From Clostridiales bacterium UBA1701 (GTDB lineage: Bacteria > Bacillota > Clostridia > Oscillospirales > Oscillospiraceae), in assembly GCA_002320035.1 (NCBI GenBank), contig DCJL01000035.1, forward strand, positions 16,546-38,473: 21,928 bases of DNA, written 5' to 3'. The position numbers and the translations under genes were made by a program. The notes below the pieces were generated by a model. That model saw nothing but the letters and a program-made list of their open reading frames with translations, did no database searches and was not told the DNA's origin. Positions 1-7,825 of the stretch are shown here, piece by piece; positions within the stretch are counted from its first letter, which is position 1; each line of letters opens with the position of its first letter.

Positions 1-83
1 CTGTCTGCGCATGAAGTTTCATGCATGTAAATATTATTATCGCTCCGCAGGCAGATTCTGATGGCCGCATTCCGCACTGTATC

Positions 84-677
84 TTAACCAAACGGCGGAG
101 CAGAGATAAACTCGCTGTTTTTTAATACAAAACGCCATAAATAGTCCCGGGCCTCTCCGGCATAGTCAACATTAATTCTTTTCGTGGCGGAAATTTCCGG
201 TATCGTATCGTCGACTGTTTCAATATAGAGCTTGTCAGAACATAAATCGAGCCCATAATCAGACATTGTGATCCCCATAGCCTGGCAAAGCTTTCCCGGG
301 CCGCTGCATAGCTGCCGAAGCTCTTGCCTGCCGCGGCGCTGCCGCATGAGGTCAATTCCATCTGTGGGCTGTAAGGCTCTGATCAAAACGGCTTCGGGGA
401 CATGTTCCTGATTTGCCACGACATTCATGCAGGTGTGCAGCCCATAAATCCTGTATATATAGGCGTAACCGCCAGGGCCGAATTGAATTGCCGTCCTTTT
501 TGTTAATCGGGATTGATAAGAATGGGCCGCTGCGTCGCTATGTCCCATATAAGCTTCCACCTCTACGATCAGACCTTTGGCTACTCCTTGAGGCGTGCGG
601 TGCACCAGCTGCTTCCCTACCAGCTCCCGCGCCACAATCAGCCCGGACCGCATATAAAAGTCTCTCGAAAGTTTCAT
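84..677 (-). CDS. DNA-3-methyladenine (alkyladenine) glycosylase, AAG/MPG family
   Basis: Base-excision repair enzyme that removes alkylated purines (3-methyladenine, hypoxanthine and similar) from DNA. The 197-residue protein aligns by eye with human AAG. Catalytic Glu41 lies in VEVEAYMG, followed by Tyr43 and His52 (AAHS). Tyr75 and Tyr78 in YAYIYRIYGL correspond to the lesion-stacking and intercalating tyrosines. Asn85 and the CSGPGKLCQA block are also kept, so the active site looks intact and the length is normal for bacteria. The open frame extends to a GTG at 692, but that GTG begins the Shine-Dalgarno run GTGGGGAGGAAAAAG, so the ATG at 677 is the better start. It stands alone, separated from the ABC permease by a noncoding stretch of about 200 nt in which I see no convincing terminator. 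Confidence 0.93.
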   Translation of the reverse strand: MKLSRDFYMRSGLIVARELVGKQLVHRTPQGVAKGLIVEVEAYMGHSDAAAHSYQSRLTKRTAIQFGPGGYAYIYRIYGLHTCMNVVANQEHVPEAVLIRALQPTDGIDLMRQRRGRQELRQLCSGPGKLCQAMGITMSDYGLDLCSDKLYIETVDDTIPEISATKRINVDYAGEARDYLWRFVLKNSEFISAPPFG

Positions 678-876
678 CTTTTTCCTCCCCACCGGCCATG
701 ATATTCCCTAGTTTGCGGATAAGAAAACAGTTTCATATCTGTTCCTTCCCATCCCTTTATGGGAATAAAATCCAGCTCCGGGAATATGCTGCTCCCCCGT
801 TTAATTCCCCCGGCAAACAATTCTAACAAAAAATCTCCCGCCCGAAAGCAATGGCTTTTATTTTTGGCTTTGTGTC

Positions 877-3531
877 TTATTCCTGCCGCAGGCGCTCTAC
901 CACAGAATAGCGCTGGGCGGCGCGGCTGCTCAAAACTGGGATGAGGATGCCCAGCGCCCCGAACAGGGGCAGCACCACGGCGATGGGCCAGATGGTAAAG
1001 TGATAGGTAAAAAACCAGATCAGTCCGTTGAGGGCGGGGCCCACAAACGGCGCAGTGACCAAAATCAGTGCCAGAGCCAGGAGAGCTGCGCCTAGGGTGT
1101 AGAGCAGCCCTTCCAATGCCAGCATGGTCCGCAGCTGCCGGGCTGTCATGCCAATGGACTGGAGAACTGCCAACTCCCGGCGGCGGGCGGTGATGCCGGT
1201 GAAGATGGCGTTGAAGAAGTTCAACACCCCCACCAGACCCACGATGAAGCTCAGGGCTCCGCCCAGCAGGAGGAACATGCTCCGGGTGCTCTCAAATTCC
1301 CCGGCATAGGTAGCCTTGCTCTCATAGTCAAACTGGGGATTCCCGTTCTCCGTGTAGTCCGCCAGGAAGGATTCCATGGCGGCGTTGGCCTCCTCAGTGG
1401 TGTCGAAGGCGTAGTACATGACGGAATCTGTGCCGGTTTCCCGCACAAAGGTGTCCGCCCCCATGACAAACTCGTCCGCACCGTAGTAGCGGTAGCTCAG
1501 GGCGAATGGCACGGTCACCAGGGCGGCCACGGTGTAATCCACATCCCGATATTTTATCGCCCGCTCGGCATAAGCAGCACCTTCCGGCACATTCTCCAAG
1601 GGGCCGTAAACTTCACCGGTAGCGGGATCATAGTATTCGAACTTCTCCACATAGCGAATGGTCACCGTATCCCCCAGCCGGGCCCAGTGGCTGTCCATCT
1701 CCGGGTTGCCGTAGTCATCGTCACTGTACACGGCGGCGATGTAGCTTCCGTCAGGGTCATTGAGCTTGGAGAGATCCCCTTCCAGCACCTTCAGGTGGTC
1801 CAGCGCGAAGGGCTCCATGCCATAGAGCTGTACCTGGTCGTCCAGAAGACCGTCCTCGGTGCGCTCCTTGAAAGCCACCATGCTGTCCAGCTGCTCCTGT
1901 GTGTTCCAGCGCCCCCACATGGAGCGGTAGTATTCTTCGGTGACGAACTCCAGCGCCGGAGCGGTCTTGCCGTAGATGCGGCCGCGCCCCGTGATGCCGC
2001 CCTGGGCCTCCACGGCGTCGATGACCTCCTCCGGTACCTCCATCTCGTCGTTGAAAGCGTGCCCACCGGTCTGGAACTGGCCCGCGTCGGCCAGGATAAA
2101 GTCGCTGGCGGTGAAGTTGGACACATATTTGTCCATGTCAAAACCACCTGCGAAGGTCACGGTCAGGGTCAGCAGCACCACAGCCAGGGTCAGGGACAGC
2201 ACCGTGATGAAGGTCTTGCCCCGGCTGCGGCCCAGGTTGGCCCAGGCCATGGACAGCAGGGACACACCCTTGCCGCTTCGCTTCCCGTTCCGCTTCAGCG
2301 CCTTGCCCTCCGTGTAGCGCACCGCCTCCACCGGGGAAACTTTTCCCGCCAGACGGCCGGGACGGCGGCAGGAGATGAGTACCGTCACCAGGGCAAAGAT
2401 CGCTGCGCCCACAAAGAGAAGAGGGCTGACAGAAACCACAGTGGTCACCTCATTGAGCCGTGCGGTAATGACAGGGGTGAGCACACCGCCCAGCAGCCAG
2501 CCCAGCAGCAGGCCGATGGGGATGCCGATCAGGGAGAGAAGCAGAGCCTGGGTACGGATGATCCGCCGGAGCTGCCGGGGCGTGGTGCCGATGGTTTTCA
2601 GCAGGCCGTAAAAGCGGATGTCCCCCGCCACGGAGATCTGGAACACATTGTAGATGATGAGATACCCGGTGAGCAGAATGAGGACCAGTACACCCACGAT
2701 GATCGCCACCGCAGCGGGGTCCCGCTTATCGGAGAGCTGCGCCCCGGTGTAGCCCCAGTTGACGCCGGTGGAGATATCGTTTTCCCCCGGGGTTTCCGAC
2801 TGGTAGCCGTGGTTCACCAGAATTTCCTCCAGATCGGAGGCAATGGAGCGGGCGCCGTGCTTGAGCATCACATCCAGGTTCCAGCTTCCGGTCATGTTGT
2901 CACTGCCGGGCAGGGTCACCCCCACTTCTGTCAGAATGGCGTCCACCCGGCTTTCAGGGATAAGGATGTGGTTGGCCACCACGGCCTTATCGTACTCCCA
3001 CCAGCCGCACAGGGTAAAGGTCTGGGTGGTCTCATGGCCGTCCACCGGAAAGGTGACGGTAAACTGGGCTCCCAGCTCCGGCTCCACCCCCAGCAGTTCC
3101 AGCACATGGGTGTCGGTGGCCGCCTCGTTGGTGCCCTCCAGAGGGAGGCGGCCCTCCACCGGGTCGCAGTAGCTCCAGTGGGCCTGGTTGGCGTCAGAGT
3201 AGCCGATCTCCACATGGGATTTGTTGAAGGGCGCCGACCTGGGCATCCCCACAAATCGCCGGAGGCCCCACTGCGCAATCAGCGGATCGTCCTTCAGTTC
3301 TTCGCACTGTTCCTCCGTCAGATACTTGAAGGTGCCGTGGGACCAGCCCCCTGCCTGACGGAAATTGTTCTGCTGAATTCCCTCGTTGATGGAGAGGGCG
3401 ATGGTAAAGAGGGAGGTAAAGAGCACCGCCGTCAGGGCGATGGCCAGCACCGCCACGATGTTCCGGGTGCGGCTGGCGAGAAGGGAGCGCAGGCTCAGGC
3501 GGCGGATACAGCCGCGGTTAGAGACCTTCAT
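877..3531 (-). CDS. ABC transporter permease, FtsX/MacB-like, two FtsX domains
   Basis: Membrane subunit of an ABC exporter of the FtsX/MacB/LolC superfamily, 884 residues. One transmembrane helix near residues 20-45 is followed by a large extracellular domain (roughly 60-265). Three helices follow (about 270-395), matching a first FtsX domain. A second helix (about 435-460), a second extracellular domain and three C-terminal helices (about 750-875) repeat the arrangement. This 4+4 helix layout is usual for Firmicutes exporters of antimicrobial peptides, lipids or lipoproteins; the substrate cannot be read from sequence. It starts 13 nt after the ATPase stop, with a G-rich Shine-Dalgarno (AAGGGGGCGAACGAC-ATG), so the two are one operon. 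The nearby two-component system may once have controlled it. A long antisense frame here is a high-GC shadow. Confidence 0.9.
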   Translation of the reverse strand: MKVSNRGCIRRLSLRSLLASRTRNIVAVLAIALTAVLFTSLFTIALSINEGIQQNNFRQAGGWSHGTFKYLTEEQCEELKDDPLIAQWGLRRFVGMPRSAPFNKSHVEIGYSDANQAHWSYCDPVEGRLPLEGTNEAATDTHVLELLGVEPELGAQFTVTFPVDGHETTQTFTLCGWWEYDKAVVANHILIPESRVDAILTEVGVTLPGSDNMTGSWNLDVMLKHGARSIASDLEEILVNHGYQSETPGENDISTGVNWGYTGAQLSDKRDPAAVAIIVGVLVLILLTGYLIIYNVFQISVAGDIRFYGLLKTIGTTPRQLRRIIRTQALLLSLIGIPIGLLLGWLLGGVLTPVITARLNEVTTVVSVSPLLFVGAAIFALVTVLISCRRPGRLAGKVSPVEAVRYTEGKALKRNGKRSGKGVSLLSMAWANLGRSRGKTFITVLSLTLAVVLLTLTVTFAGGFDMDKYVSNFTASDFILADAGQFQTGGHAFNDEMEVPEEVIDAVEAQGGITGRGRIYGKTAPALEFVTEEYYRSMWGRWNTQEQLDSMVAFKERTEDGLLDDQVQLYGMEPFALDHLKVLEGDLSKLNDPDGSYIAAVYSDDDYGNPEMDSHWARLGDTVTIRYVEKFEYYDPATGEVYGPLENVPEGAAYAERAIKYRDVDYTVAALVTVPFALSYRYYGADEFVMGADTFVRETGTDSVMYYAFDTTEEANAAMESFLADYTENGNPQFDYESKATYAGEFESTRSMFLLLGGALSFIVGLVGVLNFFNAIFTGITARRRELAVLQSIGMTARQLRTMLALEGLLYTLGAALLALALILVTAPFVGPALNGLIWFFTYHFTIWPIAVVLPLFGALGILIPVLSSRAAQRYSVVERLRQE

Positions 3532-3544
3532 GTCGTTCGCCCCC

Positions 3545-4213
3545 TTACCGCGTCACGATCCGCCCGTCCTCGATGCGGACGATGCGGTCAGCCATCTGGG
3601 CGATCTCCTCGTTGTGGGTGATCATTACCATGGTCTGGGCAAACTTCTGGCCGGTCACTTTCATAAGGCTGAGCACATCCTGGCTGGTTCGGCTGTCCAG
3701 GTTGCCGGTGGGCTCGTCAGCCAGAAGGATGGCGGGCTTGGTGGCCAGGGCCCGGGCAATGGCCACTCGCTGCTGCTGGCCGCCGGAGAGCTGGTTGGGC
3801 AGGTTTTGGAGCTTCTTGTCCAGACCCAGAGTGGCGATGACCTCCTCCACATAGGCCTGATCCACCTTGCTTCCGTCCAGCTCCACCGGCAGGACGATGT
3901 TTTCCCATACACTGAGCACCGGCACCAGGTTGTAGGACTGGAATACAAAGCCGATTTTCCGGCGGCGGAAGATGGTCAGGGCCTCGTCCTTCAGCGCGAA
4001 GATATCCTTGCCGTCCACAGTGACGGTACCCGAGGTGGGCCGGTCCAGCCCGCCCAGCATATGGAGCAAAGTGGACTTGCCGGAGCCGGAGGTGCCCACA
4101 ATGGCCACAAACTCCCCCTGCTCGATGCTCAGATCCACGCCGTCCAGGGCCTTTACCTGGTTGTCCCCGCAGCCGTAGTATTTTTTCAGAGCCTCGGTCT
4201 GCAAAATCGTCAT
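3545..4213 (-). CDS. ABC transporter ATP-binding protein, MacB/LolD-like
   Basis: Cytoplasmic ATPase partner of the downstream FtsX-type permease, 222 residues, the usual length for this family. Walker A is GTSGSGKST (residues 40-48). The Q-loop is FVFQSYNLVPVLSVWENI, a hallmark of the MacB/LolD class. The signature is LSGGQQQR (142-149), Walker B is ILLADEPTGNLDS with Asp166-Glu167, and the switch histidine is His200 in MVMITHNEE. All catalytic elements are present, so it should be active. A strong Shine-Dalgarno (GGAGGAGAACAATC-ATG) fixes the start. The 112 nt upstream separate it from the desulfidase gene and contain a plausible promoter and an inverted repeat, suggesting the transporter pair is transcribed separately from the two-component genes. 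Confidence 0.95.
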   Translation of the reverse strand: MTILQTEALKKYYGCGDNQVKALDGVDLSIEQGEFVAIVGTSGSGKSTLLHMLGGLDRPTSGTVTVDGKDIFALKDEALTIFRRRKIGFVFQSYNLVPVLSVWENIVLPVELDGSKVDQAYVEEVIATLGLDKKLQNLPNQLSGGQQQRVAIARALATKPAILLADEPTGNLDSRTSQDVLSLMKVTGQKFAQTMVMITHNEEIAQMADRIVRIEDGRIVTR

Positions 4214-4255
4214 GATTGTTCTCCTCCAATGAAAAAGTCTGTACCGTCTTTTGAC

Positions 4256-4307
4256 AATATAGACTTTAGCATGGAAATCTGTCCTGATCCTTTCGAGAAT
4301 GTGACAG
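4256..4307 (-). promoter_or_regulatory. Candidate promoter and operator of the ABC transporter operon
   Basis: On the minus strand AGGACA (4285-4280) and TATATT (4261-4256) are separated by 18 nt, a moderate sigma-A match about 40 nt before the ATPase start. An inverted repeat CTGTC-N19-GACAG (4279-4307) overlaps the -35 side and could be a site for the neighbouring OmpR-type regulator. Both assignments are inference from position and weak consensus. Confidence 0.3.
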
Positions 4308-4325
4308 TTTTGAAAGATTGGCAGC

Positions 4326-4871
4326 CTAAATTGCTTGCAGCAGTGTCCGAAGTTTGGCGGTCACATCTTCAGAGGCCTTCAGGCCAGCCATTGGCAATGA
4401 AAAGCCCGCAGACACCAGCCGCCGTTCCAGTTCTTCCATAAACAGGCCTTTACCAGGCTGCTCTTTATTATCCGCCGATGTGGTCTCCACACCGCAGTTC
4501 GGGGAGCGGTTGGCTCCCACAATACCCAGAATTTGAAAGCCGTTCCGGTGATATTCGGTGATTTGCAGCATCACCAGTTCCACCAGACGCAGCAGCATTT
4601 CATGTGGTGCAGTAGCCTGCATCGCTGTACGGATGCGGGTGTTCTCCACCGTCACCTCTCTGGTGCCCCCTGCCGGATCTCCACGGTTCAGCCCCAAACA
4701 GCATAGTTCCGGGCAGGGCATCTGTACGATTCCCACATCCTGTTCCAGAAAAAAGTCCACCACCTCCCGAAAAGCTGCCGGATAAACGGCGGTGTTATCC
4801 GATATGGCGTTTTGATTCAGCAGACAATGGGCGACAAAAACCACCCGTTTGCTTCGTCCATCTGTAAACAT
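4326..4871 (-). CDS. TudS-related putative desulfidase (DUF523 family)
   Basis: A 181-residue protein resembling the DUF523/TudS superfamily, whose founding member TudS is a [4Fe-4S] thiouracil desulfidase. Three conserved cysteine blocks are visible: HCLLNQ near residue 16, CPELCCLGLNRGDPAGG near 53, and RSPNCGVETT near 126. They match the three cluster-binding cysteine positions of that family. The wording resembles the Clostridioides CD3072-type branch; substrate and reaction are not established. The start is supported by AGGAGAAATCTT-ATG. It begins 16 nt after the broken histidine kinase in the same direction, so it may be cotranscribed with the response regulator, though a functional link is not evident. 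Confidence 0.75.
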   Translation of the reverse strand: MFTDGRSKRVVFVAHCLLNQNAISDNTAVYPAAFREVVDFFLEQDVGIVQMPCPELCCLGLNRGDPAGGTREVTVENTRIRTAMQATAPHEMLLRLVELVMLQITEYHRNGFQILGIVGANRSPNCGVETTSADNKEQPGKGLFMEELERRLVSAGFSLPMAGLKASEDVTAKLRTLLQAI

Positions 4872-4887
4872 AAGATTTCTCCTGTCA

Positions 4888-5934
4888 TCATATTTGATGG
4901 GGCGTTCTGCTGCCCGCTTCCCGGGGAAGGAAAAGCGAAAATGTACTCCCCCTCTGAGGCATGCTCTCTACCTTCACATAGCCGCCCTGCTTTTCCGCAA
5001 TCTGCCGGGTGAGGCAGAGGCCGATGCCCACGCCCTCCGCCTGCCAGGCTCCGGAAGCACGGTAAAACCGTCCGAAAATTTTGGCCTGCTCCTCCTCAGA
5101 AATACCCGGGCCGCTATCGGTCACCCGGACGGCGGAGAACAGCTCATAGTTTTTTACCTCCACCGTCACCGTTCCACCGGCTGGGGTGTACTTGACGGCG
5201 TTGTCCAACAGGTTGCATACTGCCTCCTCCGTCCACTTGGGATCTCGCTGGCGGCGTACTGCAGGGCTTCACGGTCTGTCAGTGTGCTTGTGCGCTGCTG
5301 GTTCTGTTCTTCTGTTTCTTTTACAACGGAAGAGAACGTAACACCAGAAATATTGACATCTGTACCGGAATAGTCTATACTACCTATGTAACCGTTAAGC
5401 AGAAGGTCGGTAGGACGATATTGTAAGCCTATCGAACGAAGAAGCTTAACGGTTCTTTTTTTATCCAAGTACAACACGTCGCTGGTCTTCACAAAATCGG
5501 CAGGACTTTTCGTCTTTGTGTATGCGCTTGTGACTTTTTGCATATCGTCGGTCATGAGATTATTCTCAATCGGCCTCATGTCAAGGATTGTAAGAACAGG
5601 AAGTCCATTACTGGCCTTTACACTTCCGAATACAACAATGCGGGAATTATTTCTGTCTTTCCCCTTTCCTTTGCTGCTCAGGATAAGTATTGGATTCTCC
5701 AGGATCTGGGGAATCTTTTTTATTTCATCAATGCTCATTTCGGGGTGCTCTTTGCATATGGTGTTGATTTTATCGCTGAGCATATAGATGTCGCTCTCAA
5801 TGGCGCCAAGGCCCTGCAAAACGTCTCCGGTGCTGCCAAGGATGAATTTATCGCCATCGGGTCTGCCAGCGGTCCACGGCAACCACAGCCAGCGCAAGCA
5901 GCAGGGCGGCGCCCATAGCAAGATACCCGGTCAT
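4888..5934 (-). pseudogene. Sensor histidine kinase, broken by foreign DNA
   Basis: Remains of the membrane kinase that should pair with the downstream-listed response regulator. The gene begins with an ATG at 5934 that overlaps the regulator stop (ATGA). About 26 codons remain, encoding one hydrophobic helix (YLAMGAALLLALAVVAVDRW), and the frame stops at 5848. The C-terminal ATPase part resumes near 5244 with the N-box DPKWTEEAVCNLLDNAVKY, then the G1 box DSGPGIS, the F-box region IFGRFYRA and GVGIGLCLTRQIAEKQGG, ending at 4888. The whole dimerisation domain with the phospho-accepting histidine is missing, roughly 190 residues. The gap is filled by unrelated coding-like sequence in another frame. 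No functional kinase can be made unless the C-terminal piece is translated separately, and even that would lack the histidine. Confidence 0.85.
5245..5860 (-). mobile_element. Fragment of a large ICE/phage-type protein (MuF-C-like), inserted in the kinase gene
   Basis: An open frame of about 205 codons with no start of its own that fits neither kinase frame. Its text (FILGSTGDVLQGLG, SDIYMLSDKIN, KKIPQILENPILILSSKGK, RIVVFGSVKASNGLPV, VTSAYTKTKSPADFV, VLYLDKKRT, LLLNGYIGSIDYSGTDV, TLTDREALQYAASEI) resembles, from memory, the MuF C-terminal domain region of very large proteins carried by conjugative elements of Clostridia. It looks more AT-rich than the surrounding kinase and regulator. I see no transposase, terminal inverted repeats or target duplication at the edges, so it is a fragment rather than a complete element. 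The edges are accurate to about 10-15 nt. Confidence 0.6.
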
Positions 5935-6614
5935 GGCTTCACCGCCCAGGTGTAGCCGATGCCGTACACCGTTTTCAAATATTCCGGTTTGGAGGGGTCG
6001 GCCTCCAGCTTGTTCCGCAGCCGCTTTACGGTGACAGACAGGGCGTTTCCCTCCACGAATTCCGCGCCGTCCGTCCATACCCGGTCCACCAGCGTGGCCC
6101 GGGGCACGGCACGCCCCCGATTCTCTACCAGCACCCGCAGTAGCTTCTGCTCAGTTTTGGAAAGCTCCACCAAGCTGCCGTCCCGGCGAAAATCCATCTG
6201 TTCAAAGTCAAAGGCAAAAGGGCCCACAGACACGATATAGGAGGCCTTGGGAGTGCTTCGACGGAGCTGGGCGTTCACCCTGGCCCGGAGTACTGCCAGG
6301 GTGAAGGGCTTGGTGATATAGTCGTCTGCCCCGGCCTCCAGTCCGGTGACCTCGTCCAGTTCCAGATCGTTGGCGGTGAGCAGGATCACCGGAGTGGTGT
6401 CGCCCCCTGCCCGTATCTGACGCAGCAGGTCCAGACCGCTGCCGTCGGGGAGATTTACATCCAGAATCAGAAGGTCGAACCGATCTTCCGCCAGCGTTTC
6501 CCGGGCTTTGGCCAGGCTGGACCGGCAGACGACGGATGTCTCCGGCCCCGTCAGAGCCATGGCGATTCCCCGCCCCAGGGTTTCATCGTCCTCCAAAAGA
6601 AAAATGTGTTTCAT
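5931..6614 (-). CDS. Response regulator, OmpR/PhoB family
   Basis: Two-component DNA-binding regulator, 227 residues. The receiver domain (1-115) has the acidic pair Asp9-Asp10, phospho-acceptor Asp52 in LDVNLPDGSG, Thr80 in ILLTAND and Lys102 in ITKPF, so all phosphorylation residues are intact. The C-terminal winged helix (about 130-227) ends in the typical LRNKLEADPSKPEYLKTVYG and GIGYTW motif. Its stop overlaps the kinase start by 4 nt (ATGA). Because that kinase is destroyed, this regulator is an orphan unless another kinase or small phosphodonor feeds it. It probably regulated the adjacent ABC exporter, a common pairing in Firmicutes; that link is inference from position. Transcription likely starts from the extended -10 promoter near 6681. 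Confidence 0.93.
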   Translation of the reverse strand: MKHIFLLEDDETLGRGIAMALTGPETSVVCRSSLAKARETLAEDRFDLLILDVNLPDGSGLDLLRQIRAGGDTTPVILLTANDLELDEVTGLEAGADDYITKPFTLAVLRARVNAQLRRSTPKASYIVSVGPFAFDFEQMDFRRDGSLVELSKTEQKLLRVLVENRGRAVPRATLVDRVWTDGAEFVEGNALSVTVKRLRNKLEADPSKPEYLKTVYGIGYTWAVKP

Positions 6615-6666
6615 GTTCGGTCCTCTCGGTCCTCATTGTTTGTTGTTTCCATTCAGAGCGCAAGAG

Positions 6667-6690
6667 TTTTGTGATTTTTTATTATACCAC
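6667..6690 (-). promoter_or_regulatory. Promoter of the response regulator gene
   Basis: On the minus strand TGGTATAAT (-10 TATAAT at 6686-6681 with an extended TG) lies about 70 nt before the start codon; no good -35 is present. The -10 sits inside an inverted repeat TTGTG-N14-CACAA, a possible operator. The start has GAGGACCGA twice in tandem just before it, the second copy serving as Shine-Dalgarno. Confidence 0.55.
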
Positions 6691-6832
6691 AAGTTCTGGC
6701 TTTGGAACATGGGAATCGCTTGCTGTCCATGAGGCGCTATGCTAATCTTGCAATCCATGTTTTGACCATCTTCCAATGTCACTTTGATCCGAAGCGGAGC
6801 AAAAGAATGGACCGCCCTTCCGAAAAAACGTT

Positions 6833-7342
6833 TTATTCTTTTTCCCGCGTCAAACAAATTCCAACGATTGCCGCTATCAGGATAATGGGTGCCAACCTGA
6901 CAAACAGCCATTCAAATGCGTGAAAAGCCGCTCCTGCAACGGCAATTTCCGGGTCACTATAATCCCAACCCAAGTAAGGACTATTTACTACGATTAAGAC
7001 CACAGAAACTGCCACTATGAGCACGCATAATGAAATCAGCAGCCAATGAAGGGCTTTTCTTCTCCGTGTCTTTCTCCGTGCAAGCTGCAAATTTATGATC
7101 TCCAGCTTTTCGGAGATCGCTTTTACGGCATCAACCTCCGACTCAATCACAGACTCTCCAAGCAAAGTGCTCACGGGTATCTCAAGCACTCCCGATAGGG
7201 AGATCAGCATATCAGAATCCGGGACTGACAATCCTTGCTCCCATTTAGAGATTGTTTGCCGCACCACATTCAGCTTAACAGCAAGCTCTTGTTGTGAAAG
7301 CCCCTTTGATTTTCTGATTGCTTTTATATTTTCGTTTAACAT
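6833..7342 (-). CDS. Xre-family regulator with two C-terminal transmembrane helices
   Basis: A 169-residue protein with an N-terminal Cro/CI-type helix-turn-helix (residues 3-57: IKAIRKSKGLSQQELAVKLN, VVRQTISKWEQG). A charged linker (70-97) and two hydrophobic helices follow (about 99-119 and 143-164). Membrane-anchored Xre proteins of this shape are common in Firmicutes, and many are thought to sense envelope or small-molecule signals; the target is unknown. The frame is open further upstream, but the ATG at 7342 is preceded by AAAGGAGTTATCCCTA and aligns with the usual start of the HTH domain. It is the last of a run of minus-strand genes but has its own promoter with a palindrome over the -35, which suggests autoregulation. 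Confidence 0.85.
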   Translation of the reverse strand: MLNENIKAIRKSKGLSQQELAVKLNVVRQTISKWEQGLSVPDSDMLISLSGVLEIPVSTLLGESVIESEVDAVKAISEKLEIINLQLARRKTRRRKALHWLLISLCVLIVAVSVVLIVVNSPYLGWDYSDPEIAVAGAAFHAFEWLFVRLAPIILIAAIVGICLTREKE

Positions 7343-7376
7343 TAGGGATAACTCCTTTCGCTCAGGTGTTACCGCC

Positions 7377-7411
7377 ATTGTAAGGGAAATGGCCCGTTGC
7401 CGCAAGCAACG
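7377..7411 (-). promoter_or_regulatory. Promoter and candidate operator of the Xre membrane regulator
   Basis: Minus-strand TTGCGG (7405-7400), a 17-nt spacer and TACAAT (7382-7377) form a reasonable sigma-A promoter 35 nt before the start codon. A perfect 6-bp inverted repeat CGTTGC-TTGCG-GCAACG (7411-7395) covers the -35, as expected for a repressor site. It could also form a weak hairpin just after the SRPBCC stop, but no T-run follows. Confidence 0.5.
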
Positions 7412-7425
7412 CATATTAACATTGC

Positions 7426-7821
7426 TTATTTCAGCAATTCCTTCCGTAAATCGTCCAGATATAGCTTCTGCTGCCGTTTCAGATAGCCGGGGACAAAGGG
7501 GCGCATCCACCAATGTTTTGCTACGACGGTCTCGGTGCAGGTCAGCCGGGTGCCGCCCTCCGCTGTCTCGAAGATCCCCTCCCAGGAGCCGGACATGTTG
7601 CCGTTCTCCATGGTAAAGGCCCAGTAACGGAGCGGTTCACAGGTCGTGACCGTAAAGTTGGTGGCGTAGCCGCTTTTGGTGTGCTCCACAAAACGGGCCT
7701 CATCCAAAACTTCCACCCGCGCAAGATCGCTGCGCCAGGCGGTATGGGTAAGGTCGGTTACCGTATGCCACACCCCCTCCACCGGGCAGGGGAAATGGAC
7801 TGTCACTTTGGATACCGCCAT
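7426..7821 (-). CDS. SRPBCC-family protein (polyketide cyclase/START-like)
   Basis: A 131-residue single-domain protein of the SRPBCC fold, which forms a hydrophobic ligand-binding cavity. Family-like features are the opening beta strand with VHFPCPVEGVWHTVTDL, the middle GYATNFTVTTCEPLRYWAF, and the late GTRLTCTETV followed by a long C-terminal helix (LKRQQKLYLDDLRKELLK). No catalytic residues can be assigned and the ligand is unknown. The start lies 4 nt after the DUF3795 stop, so the two are translationally close and probably cotranscribed. Small SRPBCC, TfoX-like, GNAT and DUF3795 genes often occur together in Clostridia behind a WYL regulator; that statement is from memory. Confidence 0.82.
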   Translation of the reverse strand: MAVSKVTVHFPCPVEGVWHTVTDLTHTAWRSDLARVEVLDEARFVEHTKSGYATNFTVTTCEPLRYWAFTMENGNMSGSWEGIFETAEGGTRLTCTETVVAKHWWMRPFVPGYLKRQQKLYLDDLRKELLK

Positions 7822-7825
7822 ACGC

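Noticed and set aside
9..24. Short palindrome GCATGAA-GT-TTCATGC after the glycosylase gene
   Set aside because: No T-run follows on the glycosylase strand and the loop is only 2 nt, so it is not a convincing terminator.
733..876. Possible terminator between the permease and the glycosylase
   Set aside because: Only a weak 6-bp repeat (TCCCAT/ATGGGA) is present and no hairpin with a T-run lies directly after the permease stop.
1687..3621. A 644-codon open frame on the plus strand
   Set aside because: It lies antisense to the ABC permease in GC-rich DNA, is rich in His, Gly and Gln in a mirror of the permease codons, and has no family resemblance.
6633..6911. A 92-codon minus-strand frame between the Xre and response regulator genes
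   Set aside because: It overlaps the end of the Xre gene and runs through the response regulator promoter, and shows no recognisable domain.
7343..7513. An upstream extension of the Xre membrane regulator
   Set aside because: It overlaps the SRPBCC gene and the promoter, while the ATG at 7342 has a good Shine-Dalgarno and begins the HTH domain.
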